64,000 nucleotides of DNA from Eutypa lata (lineage: Eukaryota; Ascomycota; Sordariomycetes; Xylariales; Diatrypaceae). The notes under the pieces were generated by a model. The model saw only the letters and a list, made by a program, of their open reading frames with translations. It did no database searches and was not told the DNA's origin. The DNA lies in NCBI GenBank assembly GCA_022661535.1, contig JAKULF010000006.1, positions 2,351,001-2,415,000 of the forward strand, in the 5' to 3' direction. How positions within the stretch are numbered: the stretch's first letter is position 1; each line of letters begins with the position of its first letter. The translations under genes and the position numbers were made by a program. This document shows, piece after piece, positions 48,126 to 59,637 of this stretch.

Positions 48126-48127
<2 letters not shown>

Positions 48128-50031
48128 TGCATCTAATCTATCCATCCATCCTACCATACAGAACGCCCATACACATAAAAGAAATAAGCTTGAACTTCGC
48201 CGTCCAATAGAGAGGCCCTGTTTCACCGATTTCGAGATGAACGTTCTCTGTTTTGTCTGTTTTGTTTATCTCTGTTTTATGTTTCACAATAAGAGGGGGG
48301 GGAGGAGCTCTGCAGCAACCTTACCTCCTCACTCACGTAAACTACCCAGTATCTCCGTTTATATTTATATGAGGAGGTGGCTACGATTTACTCTTGATTA
48401 GCTTCCCTACCTACCTGCCTGCCTACCTACCTACATATGCATATACATACGTACCTAAGGCATAGATGGACAGATATGTAGATAGAGCAAGTCACGGGAT
48501 TGGCGGTTTGTGCATGTGTGTGGAGAGTGGGCAGCGAACTATTGGCCCCCTCGGGTGAATCAAAGAGTATGCCGAGGATGGGTACGATGGATAGGTCCAG
48601 TGTGTGTATGGATTGCATGTTTACTTACTATGTATGCACATGTAGAGAGACGCCCATATAAATGATGACATGCCCCCTTTTCTGTGGAGCCACCAGCGCG
48701 TTTGTTGCGTGTTCCGCGTCGTCCGCGACGTATTCCCATCTCATTAGCCACATGTAAGTAGGGTAGGGTAGGGTAGATTAGATGGGTTATGTAGTAGATA
48801 CTAGGTACGTATGTATATATATGCTGTATATATATGTATGTATGTATGTATGGAGATAGCTAGATACTTCAGATATGTAGGTAGATATATGTAAGCTTTC
48901 GAGTTGATGGCAAGTAGGTAGGTAGGTAGGTACATTGGGTTGTGTTTCTGTGGCCCTTCCTGACACCATGAGCCCGTTCCCCAGATCTTCTGACATCCAC
49001 ACATCCCATGCCGTCTCGTCCCCCATCGTGTCTCAGCTGGAAGGGAGTTCGGATTACACGTCTAGCGTGTGGGAAACCGCCCCCTAATGGCTTGAGCGAT
49101 GGTGATGACGGCCATCATTGCAGTAAAAAAAAATATAAAGAAAAAAAGAGTATATACAAGAGTGGCAGCAGTAGAATACTAACAGCATATCTCGTCTTGT
49201 TTCCCTTTCGGGCATTACTCCGAATTTGAAGCAGCCTTACCAACCAACCCCTCCATGAACAGCCTTGCCCGTTGTCCTTGCACTCCGTACTCCTGTAAAT
49301 GAGGAAATAGATATAGGAGAGAATAAAACCAGAAGAATCCCGTCATTAGAATACCAGACCTGCCCTGGATTTCTCATCCAAAAAGGGGGAGGGAGGAGGG
49401 GCTGGCAGCGAACAGAGTAGACGAGCTGGACCCGAGCTATTATTTCCAAGCACTGGAAAAAGTCGCCATCTCTGCACATCTGCTCCAGCCCGTCCTGACA
49501 GAGTGATCTAAGACAAATGAAAGTCGAAGCGAAAAGGAGGGGGATAAAGTTTGGTGTAAATGATAAGCCCCATAAAAGTCATGCTCGCCGCTATGCAACA
49601 AATATGAACTCCTTTTCGGCCTCAGTTCGGGGTTTAATAATAAAAAACCCCGTGAATGTATGCAAAAGTCGTTGATCTCATCGCGCGGATGTCGTTAGCT
49701 TCGTAAAAAGAAGAAAAGAGCAAACAAGCTGTCGCCCATCACATCCGGAAGAAGAGCGAAGAAAGAGTTCGAGACGGAAATTAAAATCAAGAACAAACAA
49801 TAGACTTCCAACGCCCTCTTCCATGCGAGTATAATGGTATTGGAAGTTGTACTGTGGTCCAACTGTACAAAAATTGAGTTGTGTTGTTTGTGCGGGTATG
49901 GAGGAGGGATGAGATTGCAGCCCAGCCGCCGGGATTGAGATGCAACATCCCCAGAGCCATCATTGCGTAGTCGATCTTGATGTTGCGCTATGTTTTAAAT
50001 TTAATATATTACTTCTCTAAGGCTGTTACGC

Positions 50032-50865
50032 TTAGGGGTAACCGCCGTAGAAGCTACCGGGCGGTGCCGTCGGAGCACGACCATACCCGACACTTCTTCG
50101 GGTGTTCGGGGCCACCATTGGATTCCCCATGTTGCCCATGACGGGGGCTGGGGTCCTCTCCCTCCGCTCAATGCCCGGAGGCGGTGTTCTGGTCGGGAGG
50201 TGGCGGTCCCGCTCTCTTTCGTGATAGCTCTCGTTTGCTATTGACGTTCTCCGGCTGGTCTTCCGGTAGCCGTTCAAGGCGCTTAGGGGTGGGTCCTTGA
50301 CGGCCGGCTCGTCGTCGGCTGGGAGATTGAGGTCGACCAGGCCGTAGAAATACTCAAGCACCTCCGGATATCTCTGGACACTGGCTTGCCAGTCCTCGTC
50401 GATTCCTCGCTTCAGATTGGCCTGCGCCTGCGTGATCTCATTCGGGTGCGGGGGCGCATGGAAATAGTGGTAAGCATGTGCCGTTAGCCGCTCTAGATGT
50501 TGTGAATGCTGGGCTTTTCGGCGCTCCGTAAGCAACCGGAAGTACTCTAGGATGTAATCCTGAGCATGTCCCCGGACCCATGCGCTAGTAAACTGTTAAT
50601 ACGCCGTGAAGGTGAAAGGTAAAACATGATTATAACAGCTACGTTCAGATCCCGCTTTGGCTACGATGCGGTAAGGGCCTTTGCTTATGACTTACCGTAT
50701 TTCATTGTATATTGACTGCATCATGCGTTGCTCGGCATGCCGGACAGCGACTTCAAGACCCTTGGCCTCGCAATCGCAGGCGAGGTTGGCGGGAGCATGG
50801 CAGATGGCACAGTCCGGGTCCATTCTGATGACGGACTTGCGGCTTTTGTGTTCCCTGGTATACAT
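50032..50865 (-). CDS. Conserved-looking fungal protein with N-terminal Cys cluster, function unknown
   Basis: Minus-strand exons 50865-50696 and 50584-50032 (phase 2, GTAAGT donor, ACTAG acceptor) give 240 residues. The N-terminal segment MYTREHKSRKSVIRMDPDCA leads into a compact Cys/His group (DCAICHAPANLACDCE) that could bind one zinc. Helical blocks follow: VAVRHAEQRMMQSIYNEIR, HAQDYILEYFRLLTERRK and a DEDWQASVQRYPEVLEYFYG segment. The last 90 residues are disordered, with TRTPPPGIERRERTPAP and a Gly/Pro-rich end (APPGSFYGGYP). The regular, well-ordered helical part and correct splicing argue for a real gene, but I do not recognise a function. An upstream ATG at 50999 opens a different frame (MDPSGSSTEPGLYNIVRNSR) that may be an N-terminal exon. 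Joining the frames would need a 38-nt intron (50903-50866), short for fungi, so the start is uncertain. A long CT-rich leader lies upstream. Confidence 0.75.
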
Positions 50866-53213
50866 CTTAGCGGCGTGGCGCCGGAGGCGGTGGTAGGTGA
50901 CACCGGAGTATGAGGACCATGAATATGGGTGGATAGACGTCGAGAATTTCGAACAATGTTGTACAAGCCCGGCTCCGTGGAAGACCCGGAAGGGTCCATA
51001 ACAAGAGGAAGAGAAGAGAAGATAACCGGGGGGGAGGAGTAAGAGAGGGAGAGACTGACCTGTATTATGAAGTGCAGCAACCAGCGTAGTGACAACGCAA
51101 TCAGATGGCAGCAGGCTCGACTCGGGGACAGTTGCAGCAAGACAGCGTGGGAGGACGGAGGGAATTGGACGAGATGTAAGGCATTCAATGGCTGGCTAGC
51201 ACATTGGCGTCCTGCAGCAGATAGAGCTGACCGCCCTCTGGAAAGACGCGAACGTGTCTAGAGGCTAGCAAATGAGGGAATGGGTTGGTGGTTAGGCTTG
51301 TGGACCGATGTGACCGGTATCCTGTACAACAAGAGATAGTACGTATGTGGTAGACAAGCAGGCAAGCAAGCTTGTCTCTCTCTCTCTCTCTATCTCTGTA
51401 TAGGAGTGTGTGGGGAAACGCGGAGAGCGAAGGGAAAATTAGGGCGAAGACGGGAAGACGAGTGAGAGTGTGAGAGAGGGTGCGAGAGGGAGAGAAGGAG
51501 AGAGAAGTCGGTGGGATCGACTTGCTTCGTTGTGACAATGAGGTTGAGAGGCTGGCCCAAAGAGCAACTTGGCTGCAAAGGTCATGCAAGCTCCTCCGGG
51601 GGGGTTCCACAAGAAAGCCAATTGATAATCCGGAGCTTGACGGAAGTTCAGTTTTGTTTGTAGGTGCCAATGCCCAGCGGAGCCCGATGGCGAGACTAAG
51701 ACGAAAGGTTGATAGTTAATAAGCGGGCAGGAGAATAGAGACAGCGAGAGAGAGCGAAGATTGCAAGACCCAAGCACTTTTCTCCGTCCTCTACCGCGTA
51801 TCCACGTTTGGCCACAGGAAGAAAATTAGATGTCGTGGCTCGAATGGGCGGCTGGCTTAGTAGTATGCAAGGTGCAAGAGATAGCCCAATCCCGGGTTCG
51901 CATGACCCGCCTGGATGTTGCCCCACGAACCAGTAAGAGGGGTCGTACTTTTTGGAGCACAAGCGTAAAACAGTGTGAGATAGTATAGACGACTTGTTGG
52001 TCTGGCTTTAGATACACAATGTCTAACAATGATGCTTATCACATGCAATGCAATATAATATCATGTCATGTCAATGTAATCTTGAGCTATAAGTATAAAA
52101 GTAAGAGGTGGTTGAGAGGGAATGGGTGATAGATAATCTGTCTGAGGAAAGAGAAAAAGGGGAAGAGGTGAAGAAGCCCCTTAGTTGTAAAATAAAATTT
52201 AAAAAATACTTCTTTCAAAGGTCTCCGATTGTGATGATGAAGGCAAACACGCGGAGACGATGGATTGTTCAAGCGTTGTCCCACCAGGTTAGCACACACT
52301 ACACACATACGTACTATCATACTATCACGACACCAGAGAAAAGAGAGGGGAAGCATTCCTCAAATTCTCGGCTAGAAAAGAGATCATGCTCATAGTCCAA
52401 CTTGGGGAAAGAGCGGTTATGCAACGTACGTACAAGCATACCTACCTACATGCAACATCCATGATGGGATGATACATGTAATACCTACTTAGTTAGATCT
52501 GACCTTTCAATAATAGGTTTAAGGTATGTAGATACCTAGGCATGCCGGCCGCCCGTCAACTCTTACCTGCCGTATCGTAATGTTGTACACCGCTTTTGCG
52601 GACCAACCCCGTCCAACCACCAACACAGTTGTGGGACGTTTGCCGACAACTTTGACGCATATAACCGCAACATGGGGTCTCATCAAGCGCCGTACAAGCA
52701 TTCCCGAGTGGGTTACACATTTTGACACTGCCGTTTTCAGAATTCCCAATGGTCCCAAACACATTCCTACGCCTTTTTTCAGACGACAAGAGATTCCAGA
52801 GCCGCCTTGATACTGTAGGTTCGATGAGATCAATAACGACAAAGGAAGTTGATTGGTCAGATGACTGTTTTTTTTCTCACAAACGAAAAAGTTCTCGAGA
52901 TCCAGAGATCTGCAACTTAAAAAGGCATTCCAATTGCACTATGCTACCTTGGGATTAGTACACATTATAGTTTAAACTTTGTGGCCTGGATATCCTGGTT
53001 ATCCTGATTTACTCTTATCTTATCGATTTGACTATCTTATCGCCGCTCTGTAAATTTCCAGAGCTTGGCGAGGGCTGAATGAATGAATTGATGGATGGTT
53101 GGACAGGATAGACTGCCACTGAGCTGACAATAGCAACAGCCATGCCATGACCCCGCGTTACAAGGAGTTGGAATTATTCTGAATAAAAGGGATAAAGAAG
53201 CTTCCATTCCAGG
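50866..53213. other. Divergent intergenic region (5' leader of minus gene, promoter of MTG2)
   Basis: 50,866-51,780 is strongly pyrimidine-rich on the minus strand, with a CT run at 51374-51392, and looks like a long 5' leader of the 240-residue gene. Open frames there (51185-51777) are CT-rich translations. 51,800-53,213 is AT-rich with no supported gene; overlapping ORFs of 76-107 codons at 52519-52842 have no motif. Confidence 0.5.
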
Positions 53214-55199
53214 ATGACTTCTAGGTGTGCCCCTAGCACGGGCTTATTCCTCCCGTTCCTATATCCATCTCTATTCCGCAAGACCTCACGCATACCACGA
53301 CGCTTTGCCAGCAGCATCGCCACCCTGCACACCGATTCGAGTAGTTCCCCCTCTCCTCCTATCCACGATGAAACCACCACCACCACCACCACCACCACAA
53401 CAACAACCTCACCATCCTCCTCGAGCGCCTCGATCCCGATCTCGCGCCTGAACCCCGCGCCAGACGACTACGCCATCTCGACGTTCGCGGACAAGGCGCG
53501 GATCACGGTGCACGCGGGGGGCGGCGGCCACGGGTGCGTGGCGTTCCTGCGGGAGATCTTCATAGCGGAGGGGCCCGCCAACGGAGGCGACGGCGGCCAC
53601 GGGGGTAGCGTCTACGTGCAGGCGGTGCGGGGCGAGACATCGCTGCACAAGCTGGTGCGGCGGCGGATCCACCGCGCCGGCCGCGGCAAGTCCGGCCAGG
53701 GCGCGGCGCGCGGCGGCGCCCGCGGCGAGGACCTCCTCATCCAGGTCCCCGTCGGCACCGTCCTGCGCGAGGTCGCGCGCGTCGACCCCGTCGTCGAGGA
53801 GGCCGCGCTATACCGGAAGGCGCGCGAGCAGCAGCGCGAGTATGCACGGCTGGTGCGGGAGGCGGAGGAGGCTGCTGCGAAGGCTGATGCGGCTGCTGCT
53901 GGGGAGGACGGTGGTGGTGATGGAAGTGAGGAGGGAGAGGCGATGAAAGCCGCTATTAATCTTCCCGAGCCCCCAGAGCACCCTAACCTCCACAAGTTCA
54001 TCCTGTACCCCGGGATCTCGACGGGCGAGCGTCGGGCCCTCACCCTGCCCCGCCTGCCGCGGCGGGAGCGTCTGCTCGCCCAGCCCGAGGCGCCCATCCA
54101 GCTGGACCTGTCGGAGCCGACGGTGCGGCCCATCCTGGTGGCGGCGGGCGGCGTGGGCGGGCTGGGCAACCCGCACTTTGTGTCTAAGGACCGCCCGCGG
54201 CCCCTCTTCGCCACCACGGGCGAGCGCGCCGTCAGCGTGACGTTCGAGCTCGAGCTCAAGCTGCTCGCCGACGTCGGGCTCGTGGGCTTGCCTAATGCCG
54301 GCAAGAGCACGCTGCTGCGGGCGCTGACGCGCAGCCGTGCCCGCGTCGGCAACTGGGCTTTCACGACGCTGCAGCCGAACATCGGGACGGTCGTGCTGGA
54401 CAACCACAAGGGACGGCCCATCGTGGCACCTCCTCCGAAACCATCATCGTTCCGGCCCAGCGCCACGACGGGCCCGTTTCCCGCCATCGTCAACGACGCG
54501 TCTTCTTCCTCCCCGACGTCCCGATTCGGCTCCGTCATCGTATCATCTGGACAGCTAGACCAGCACCATTTCGTATACGGCGGCGGTGCAGGAGGAGGAG
54601 GGGTATCGGAACCCCGGACCCGGTTCACGGTGGCCGACATCCCGGGGCTGATCGAGGGCGCCCACCTCGACCGCGGCCTCGGCATCGCGTTCCTGCGCCA
54701 CGTCGAGCGCGCCGGCGTCCTCGCCTTCGCCGTCGATCTGGGAGCCGGCGATGCCGTGAAGGCCCTCAAGGCCCTCTGGGCGGAGGTCGGGCTGTACGCC
54801 CGCATGCGCGAGGAGGAGGAGCGCGAGCGCGAGGTCGCGGCGCGGATCGATTGGGAGGGAGACGGTAGCAGCACCCACAACAACATGGACATGGACATGA
54901 ACATGATGATGATGGGCGGTGGTGGTGGTGGTAGCGGTGGTAATGCGCAGCAGCCCGGCCTGGATATCGCCGCTAAGCCGTGGTTCGTCGTCGCCACCAA
55001 GGGCGACTTGCCCGGTGCCCAGGAGAACTACGCCCGTCTGAAGGCGTACCTGAATGATGTTACGGAGGGTCGCGAGCCGCACCCCAGCGGCGTTGAGGGC
55101 GCCTGGACCGAGGACTGCGCCGCCATTCCCATCAGTGCTATTCACGGCCAGGGTGTGGACCGCATCATACATTGGGTTGTGGGGCTGCTTGACCGTTGA
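53214..55199 (+). CDS. MTG2: Mitochondrial Obg-family GTPase (Mtg2)
   Basis: One exon of 661 residues. Mtg2/Obg GTPases assist assembly of the large mitochondrial ribosomal subunit. The N-terminus (about residues 1-40) is Arg/Ser-rich and non-acidic (FRKTSRIPRRFASSIATLH), a plausible mitochondrial presequence, followed by a 15-residue Thr/Ser run. The glycine-rich Obg fold begins near FADKARITVHAGGGGHGCVA and contains GPANGGDGGHGGSVYVQA. A charged Ala/Glu helix of about 65 residues is inserted within it. The G domain has G1 GLPNAGKST (358-366), G2 region FTTLQPNIG, G3 DIPGLIEGAH (from 475) and G4 ATKGD (from 594) in place of NKxD. G1-G3 (117 residues) and G3-G4 (119) are much wider than usual because of low-complexity inserts, including a Met/Asp/Asn/Gly run near residue 565. 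The GC-rich codon use differs sharply from the AT-rich flanks. It diverges from the minus-strand gene at 50032. Confidence 0.92.
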   Translation: MTSRCAPSTGLFLPFLYPSLFRKTSRIPRRFASSIATLHTDSSSSPSPPIHDETTTTTTTTTTTTSPSSSSASIPISRLNPAPDDYAISTFADKARITVHAGGGGHGCVAFLREIFIAEGPANGGDGGHGGSVYVQAVRGETSLHKLVRRRIHRAGRGKSGQGAARGGARGEDLLIQVPVGTVLREVARVDPVVEEAALYRKAREQQREYARLVREAEEAAAKADAAAAGEDGGGDGSEEGEAMKAAINLPEPPEHPNLHKFILYPGISTGERRALTLPRLPRRERLLAQPEAPIQLDLSEPTVRPILVAAGGVGGLGNPHFVSKDRPRPLFATTGERAVSVTFELELKLLADVGLVGLPNAGKSTLLRALTRSRARVGNWAFTTLQPNIGTVVLDNHKGRPIVAPPPKPSSFRPSATTGPFPAIVNDASSSSPTSRFGSVIVSSGQLDQHHFVYGGGAGGGGVSEPRTRFTVADIPGLIEGAHLDRGLGIAFLRHVERAGVLAFAVDLGAGDAVKALKALWAEVGLYARMREEEEREREVAARIDWEGDGSSTHNNMDMDMNMMMMGGGGGGSGGNAQQPGLDIAAKPWFVVATKGDLPGAQENYARLKAYLNDVTEGREPHPSGVEGAWTEDCAAIPISAIHGQGVDRIIHWVVGLLDR

Positions 55200-56022
55200 T
55201 GTTGATGCTTGTCTGTCTTGTCGTCACGCCTCTGATTCGATGATGATGGTCATGACGATGGGATTGTATATTTATTGCCTGAGACAGACCAAGTGAGACA
55301 GAGGTAGGTAGGTACTTGTAGAATACAATAGAACATAAGCGCCCTAGTCGGCTAGGACAGAATTGTACATATATGTACGTATGTATATATATACTTCACT
55401 TATATTCAAACTTTTACCACACCAGGACAGAGATTGTCTAACCCTTCCATATCAACGTGTGTGTCTGCATAGATCATTATGACTACCATCTCAAAATCCG
55501 GGCCGCAATGTGACGATTATTCTTTGAACTCCTCACTACGGTAATGATAAAGGATCCATAGTTTTCAACTCACAAGGGTTTTTGCATAGCCCCTTTATAA
55601 ACCACTCACTACTACTTACACAATTATTCATCAAATACCAACCAATCAACGTCTCAAGCAGTTTCACGTAAAATATAAATACACCTAGTCCATTTGCCAA
55701 CAGCCACGAATCAACTATCCGTAGATAAGCGTGTATGTTGAATTTACTAACTTAGTATATCATAACGAGCCTATGAGGAAGAAAAAAAGAAGAAGAAGAA
55801 AGCAAATCGTATCTGTAAACGCCGTTTTCCCCCCTTTCCCATAGAGCAACCACACATGCATGTAATACTCAAAGCGACGGAGCCAATCCGCTAGACGTTC
55901 AAACTGCCAGGCATATTATCTAAATCGAAAAGAATCTGCGTGGCCTCGTCCTCCTCGTCTAAGTCTATCCTGTCTGAGACCGATGCTAGCGAAGATTCCT
56001 CCTAAGAGTCCGTAGTACCTTC
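55200..56022. other. Short intergenic region between convergent MTG2 and TRM4
   Basis: 3' UTRs of two convergent genes. AT-rich with ATGT/TATA repeats near 55,365-55,395 and a purine run near 55,780. No gene seen. Confidence 0.6.
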
Positions 56023-58675
56023 TTACTCGGCACTGGTTTCGCCATTCGCAGGAGCAGCAGCAGTAACAGACTCGCCGTTAGCGTCTGCTAAATCAGCCAT
56101 GACCTCGTCTTCTGCTCCATCTGTCGGTACCGCCGGCTGCTTGTCTTCCTCTTCGATCTTGACTTCGTCTTCGTCTTTAGTCTCTTCCTTTACCGCGGCC
56201 GCCTTCTTGGCAGCAGCCTCCTTGAGGGACTGGTTGACAACGGGGGAAGTATCATTAAACACGCGGAGCAACGTGGCCGACCTGTCCTCCTTCGGCAGCA
56301 TGAGGTTCAGGGAGTGGAAGCTCTTCCACAGCGGAAGGACCATGCGCTCCGCGAAGTCGGGATCGGTACCGTCCGGCTCCACGCTCAGGAGGCAGCAGCC
56401 CATGCCGATGTCCCGGGCCCTCTCGCCGATCTCGCCCAGCTTCTTCCAGTCGTCGTTGACGAACTTGGGGAACATCTCCTTCAGGAGCTTGTGGAAGGTC
56501 TCCTTGCTCGTGAGACGGACGATCCGCCCCGGGCCGACGTAGCCGGATATGATGGGCATGCCTTCGGACTGGATACGCCAGCGGCAGACTTCGGCGGACG
56601 GCGCATCCTGCTTCATGAACATCTTCACGCCGCCGTGCACGAACTTGACGCCGCGGCCTTCGTTCTCGGTCAAAATGTCTCGGAGGAGAGCACTGGTGTA
56701 ATATATCGCCTTTGCCGGCTCGCCGGTAGCGTTCCGCACCATATACCGGTCTGTGGGGAAGCGCGGCGAAATCTGGTAGAAATCTTGTATCCCCTTGATG
56801 ATTTCATGGTCTGGGGACATGTACTTGAAGGGCTCTTCGAAAGAACCATCAGGTCTTTTGACCTGACGGTCTGGCCGGGTGGTGTCTTTGGGAGTAGTAT
56901 TTTCCTTTGGAGTGGCCTCGGCTTTAACTTCCTTCTCGGCGGGCTCAGTACTGGACTCGGGGACAACTGGTGCTGACTCAACAACTGCCTCTACTTTTAT
57001 TTTCTTAACTTCTGGCGCCGGCTCCACTCCGTTATCGTCAAGGGATCTCTTAGCTCCAGTAGAAGGGATCTCATCAGTTGGTTCCTCCAAAACAGCCTTG
57101 ACTTCCTCAACCACCTTTTTCTCAGCAGCTTCTTTCGGATCCGCCTTGGTACCGTTAGATACTTCAGATTTGGCCGGCTGCTCTGGTTTCGCTTTGAATT
57201 CGGCCTTCTTCTCCAAGGCCGTGATGAAGAACCCACCGGTATCTTGCTGGTGGGCGTATATTCGCATACATCGATCAAGTGGCAGGCTGGAGCACTCGTT
57301 GGTATCAGGTTTGGGGAACATACCCTCGTTGAGCTTGCTGGGAACTATACCGTCTGATTCTGTCAGGACGTATTGTTGCACTTCCTCCCAACTGTTCCAT
57401 ATGCGACCCGACTTGTCCATGATTTGCCATTGGTGCATTCCCGGGCTGCGCTTCAATTCAGGAAGCCTGTCACTGCAGTCGATGATATCAATCTTGCTTG
57501 GACCTCCACATCGCTCGATTGCTGACGCGATGACAGCTTCATTCTCGACAGGGTTCATACTGCAAGTAGAGTATACAACCCTTCCACCGGGCTTGAGCAT
57601 CTGCAGGGCTCGCACCAAAATACGAACTTGGGTAGTGTGAAGACCAAGAGCACTACCTGGTTGCCAGTCCTTCCACAAGTTCATGTTCTTTCTCAGTGTT
57701 CCATCTCCTGCACAAGGCACGTCTGCCAGTATTCTGTCGAACTTCAAGTATTGCCCCTTTTCCGGGTCGTTAGGGTCGCGCGGGAGTCTGAAAGCGGGAT
57801 ACAGAGTAGCGTCGTGGTTGGTGACAATGAGATTTGGAGAAGAAAGTCTCTTGAGCTGATGGGTAAGCATGTGACTTCTCTTGTAGTCAGCGTCATTGGC
57901 AACCAATAGTCCTGTCGCACGACCATCATCACCAGAATCGATAGAAAGATCAACATCACTGGCGACTTGGTCTGTTTTCGTCTCGCCGAATGATTGCATG
58001 ACTTTTCGCACCCTAGCCTCTTCTCCTACATGGATCATCTCCAGTAGCTGGGCAGCCTTGCTTCCCGGAGCTGCGCAAAGGTCCAGAACCTTCATTCCAG
58101 GCTCAACATCGAGAAGCAAAGGCGGAATCATGCTCACAACCTCTTGCCTGCTAATATTGCCAACACTCGTCTCGGAGACCAAGAACTTCTGGAATGCAGC
58201 GAAAGGGGGAAATTTGCGGATGACATGTTTCGGGGTACTCATAGAGTACGCCAGGTGGTCAGGATACCAGGGAACTGGTTGGGGGGCTTCAACGGGTTCG
58301 CCATCGTAGCGTTCGATCTTAACGATTTCTGGCGCATAGCGCGACTCAAGCAGTCGCCTCACTGCAAGCGCATGGCCTTTAGAACCGCAGAATCGAAAGG
58401 AATTTGGGAGTTCTCTCTTGAGAGCAGCCCAGAATTGCTCCCTTTCGGCATCCTCAAGAGGTACAATAGTGTTGTAATATCGCTCGAGTTTTTCGTTTTC
58501 CTTGACAAGCTCAGAGTAGGATCGATAGGGTAAGCCGCTGCCATCGCGGGGTCTACGATTGTCGCCGCCGCCGCCTTTACGACCGCCCTATTATAAGATG
58601 TTAGGGCACTTGATTAGTTATATTGTAGGTTATTCAGAGAACACATACTCTGAAGTTCTTCTTTCCACGACCCAT
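56023..58675 (-). CDS. TRM4: tRNA (cytosine-5) methyltransferase Trm4/Ncl1 (NSUN2 family)
   Basis: Minus-strand exons 58675-58649 (MGRGKKNFR) and 58587-56023, joined in phase 0, encode 863 residues. Trm4 methylates C5 of cytosines in tRNAs using S-adenosylmethionine, mainly in the nucleus. The NOL1/NOP2/Sun domain contains the SAM-binding LDLCAAPGSKAAQLLE (about 178-193), the ADVPCAGDGTLRKN motif with a catalytic Cys (about 300) and YSTCSMNPVENEA with the second catalytic Cys (about 351). All key residues are present. The N-terminal tag is Gly/Arg-rich (GGRKGGGGDNRR). The region after about residue 440 has a Glu/Lys/Pro-rich linker, then a PUA-like C-terminal part (FVHGGVKMFMKQDAP, EGMPIISGYVGPGRIVRL). 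The tail is acidic and Ala-rich (ESVTAAAPANGETSAE). It is longer than the 684-residue yeast protein because of the linker and tail. It is intact and divergent from eIF3g. Confidence 0.93.
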
Positions 58676-59637
58676 GTTTAAGAAGATATAGAGACCGTTT
58701 TGGTGTAATTCAGAATGAACGAAGGAAGTTTTTGTCAAGGCCTGTAAGAAGCTGCATTGGTTACAGTATGTAGCTTCCGCGCCAATAGCTTTTTTCCACA
58801 ACCCCACCAAGCAAAGCGCCTATCTAACGTTAGGGGACAAGGTAGATATGCATTATATGAAGCGCGTTATCGAGATATAAAGGTATCCGGTATTTAGTAA
58901 TGTGGGGGGTTGAACTGGTGCCGATTCATATTGTATCTCTATCATAAGGTACCTAACAATGAGAATATAGAGCAGCCGCATTACCTATCAGAATTGCAAG
59001 GCAATAATATCAATAGGAACTGATAGATGAGTATATTAGATCACATAAGTTCCCAAACGACGAGATGACAATGACTTACGTGCAAGTAAATAAATACATA
59101 TAAATATTTATGTACATGTACATAGTTAGCTAAAGCTGCGAGGTACCCTGAGATTTGGACTATAAGATTAGGTAGGTCAGCCCAAAGAATTACAGAACTA
59201 CATACCTTACTACAGTCATACTGAAAAGGAGAATGAGTCAAATTGAAACTTTAGAATAAACTTTTAATTTTTAAATTTTATAATTACATCAAGTTCTTCT
59301 AGAGTTGCTATACCATATAAAGTCCAGTACGTACTTGAGTTTAATAAGCCAATAAGTGGCAACATTGAAGGCAGTCCTTAGCCTCTAGGTGGTAGTGACC
59401 CATATATTTCTAAGCACATCCACTCCCACTTGCGACCTGAAAATTCACATCTCCCATCCAAATATATTCTTGGCGAAATTTGCCCCACGTTTAACTTTGT
59501 AATCCTACACAAGCCTGACTTTCATTCAACAATTCCATCTTCGAGCCGTCACCAAACAAGATCAGTACACGAACCCGCGAGAAAGAAGGAAAGAAAACTT
59601 TTCCCAGGATCAATAGCAACAAAAAAATCTACCCAAT
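58676..59637. promoter_or_regulatory. Shared divergent promoter region of TRM4 and eIF3g
   Basis: 962 bp between two head-to-head translation starts of housekeeping genes. The middle is AT-rich (59,000-59,290). The stretch before the eIF3g ATG is pyrimidine/CA-rich (59,400-59,637), as in many fungal leaders, and ends CCCAATATGG. No specific operator is recognised. Confidence 0.5.

Larger units (their letters stand above)
45923..50031. other. 4.1 kb gene-free stretch rich in microsatellites
   Basis: No supported gene. BFR1 and the 240-residue gene converge on it, so it includes both 3' UTRs. Repeats read directly include GCGT (46492-46520), GATA/GATG (46624-46672), GTTC (46764-46786), GACA then CA (46950-47011), TGCC/TGTC (47182-47219) and GT (48099-48125). 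TATG/TAGG arrays lie at 48810-48850 and 48913-48932. ORFs translate repeats. Confidence 0.6.

Noticed and set aside
51185..51777. 161- and 112-codon minus-strand frames
   Set aside because: CT-rich low-complexity translations in what looks like a 5' leader; no motif or start context support.
53612..55172. 462-codon and 205-codon minus-strand frames across MTG2
   Set aside because: Antisense shadows of a very GC-rich coding exon; translations are Arg/Ala/Ser-rich without motifs.
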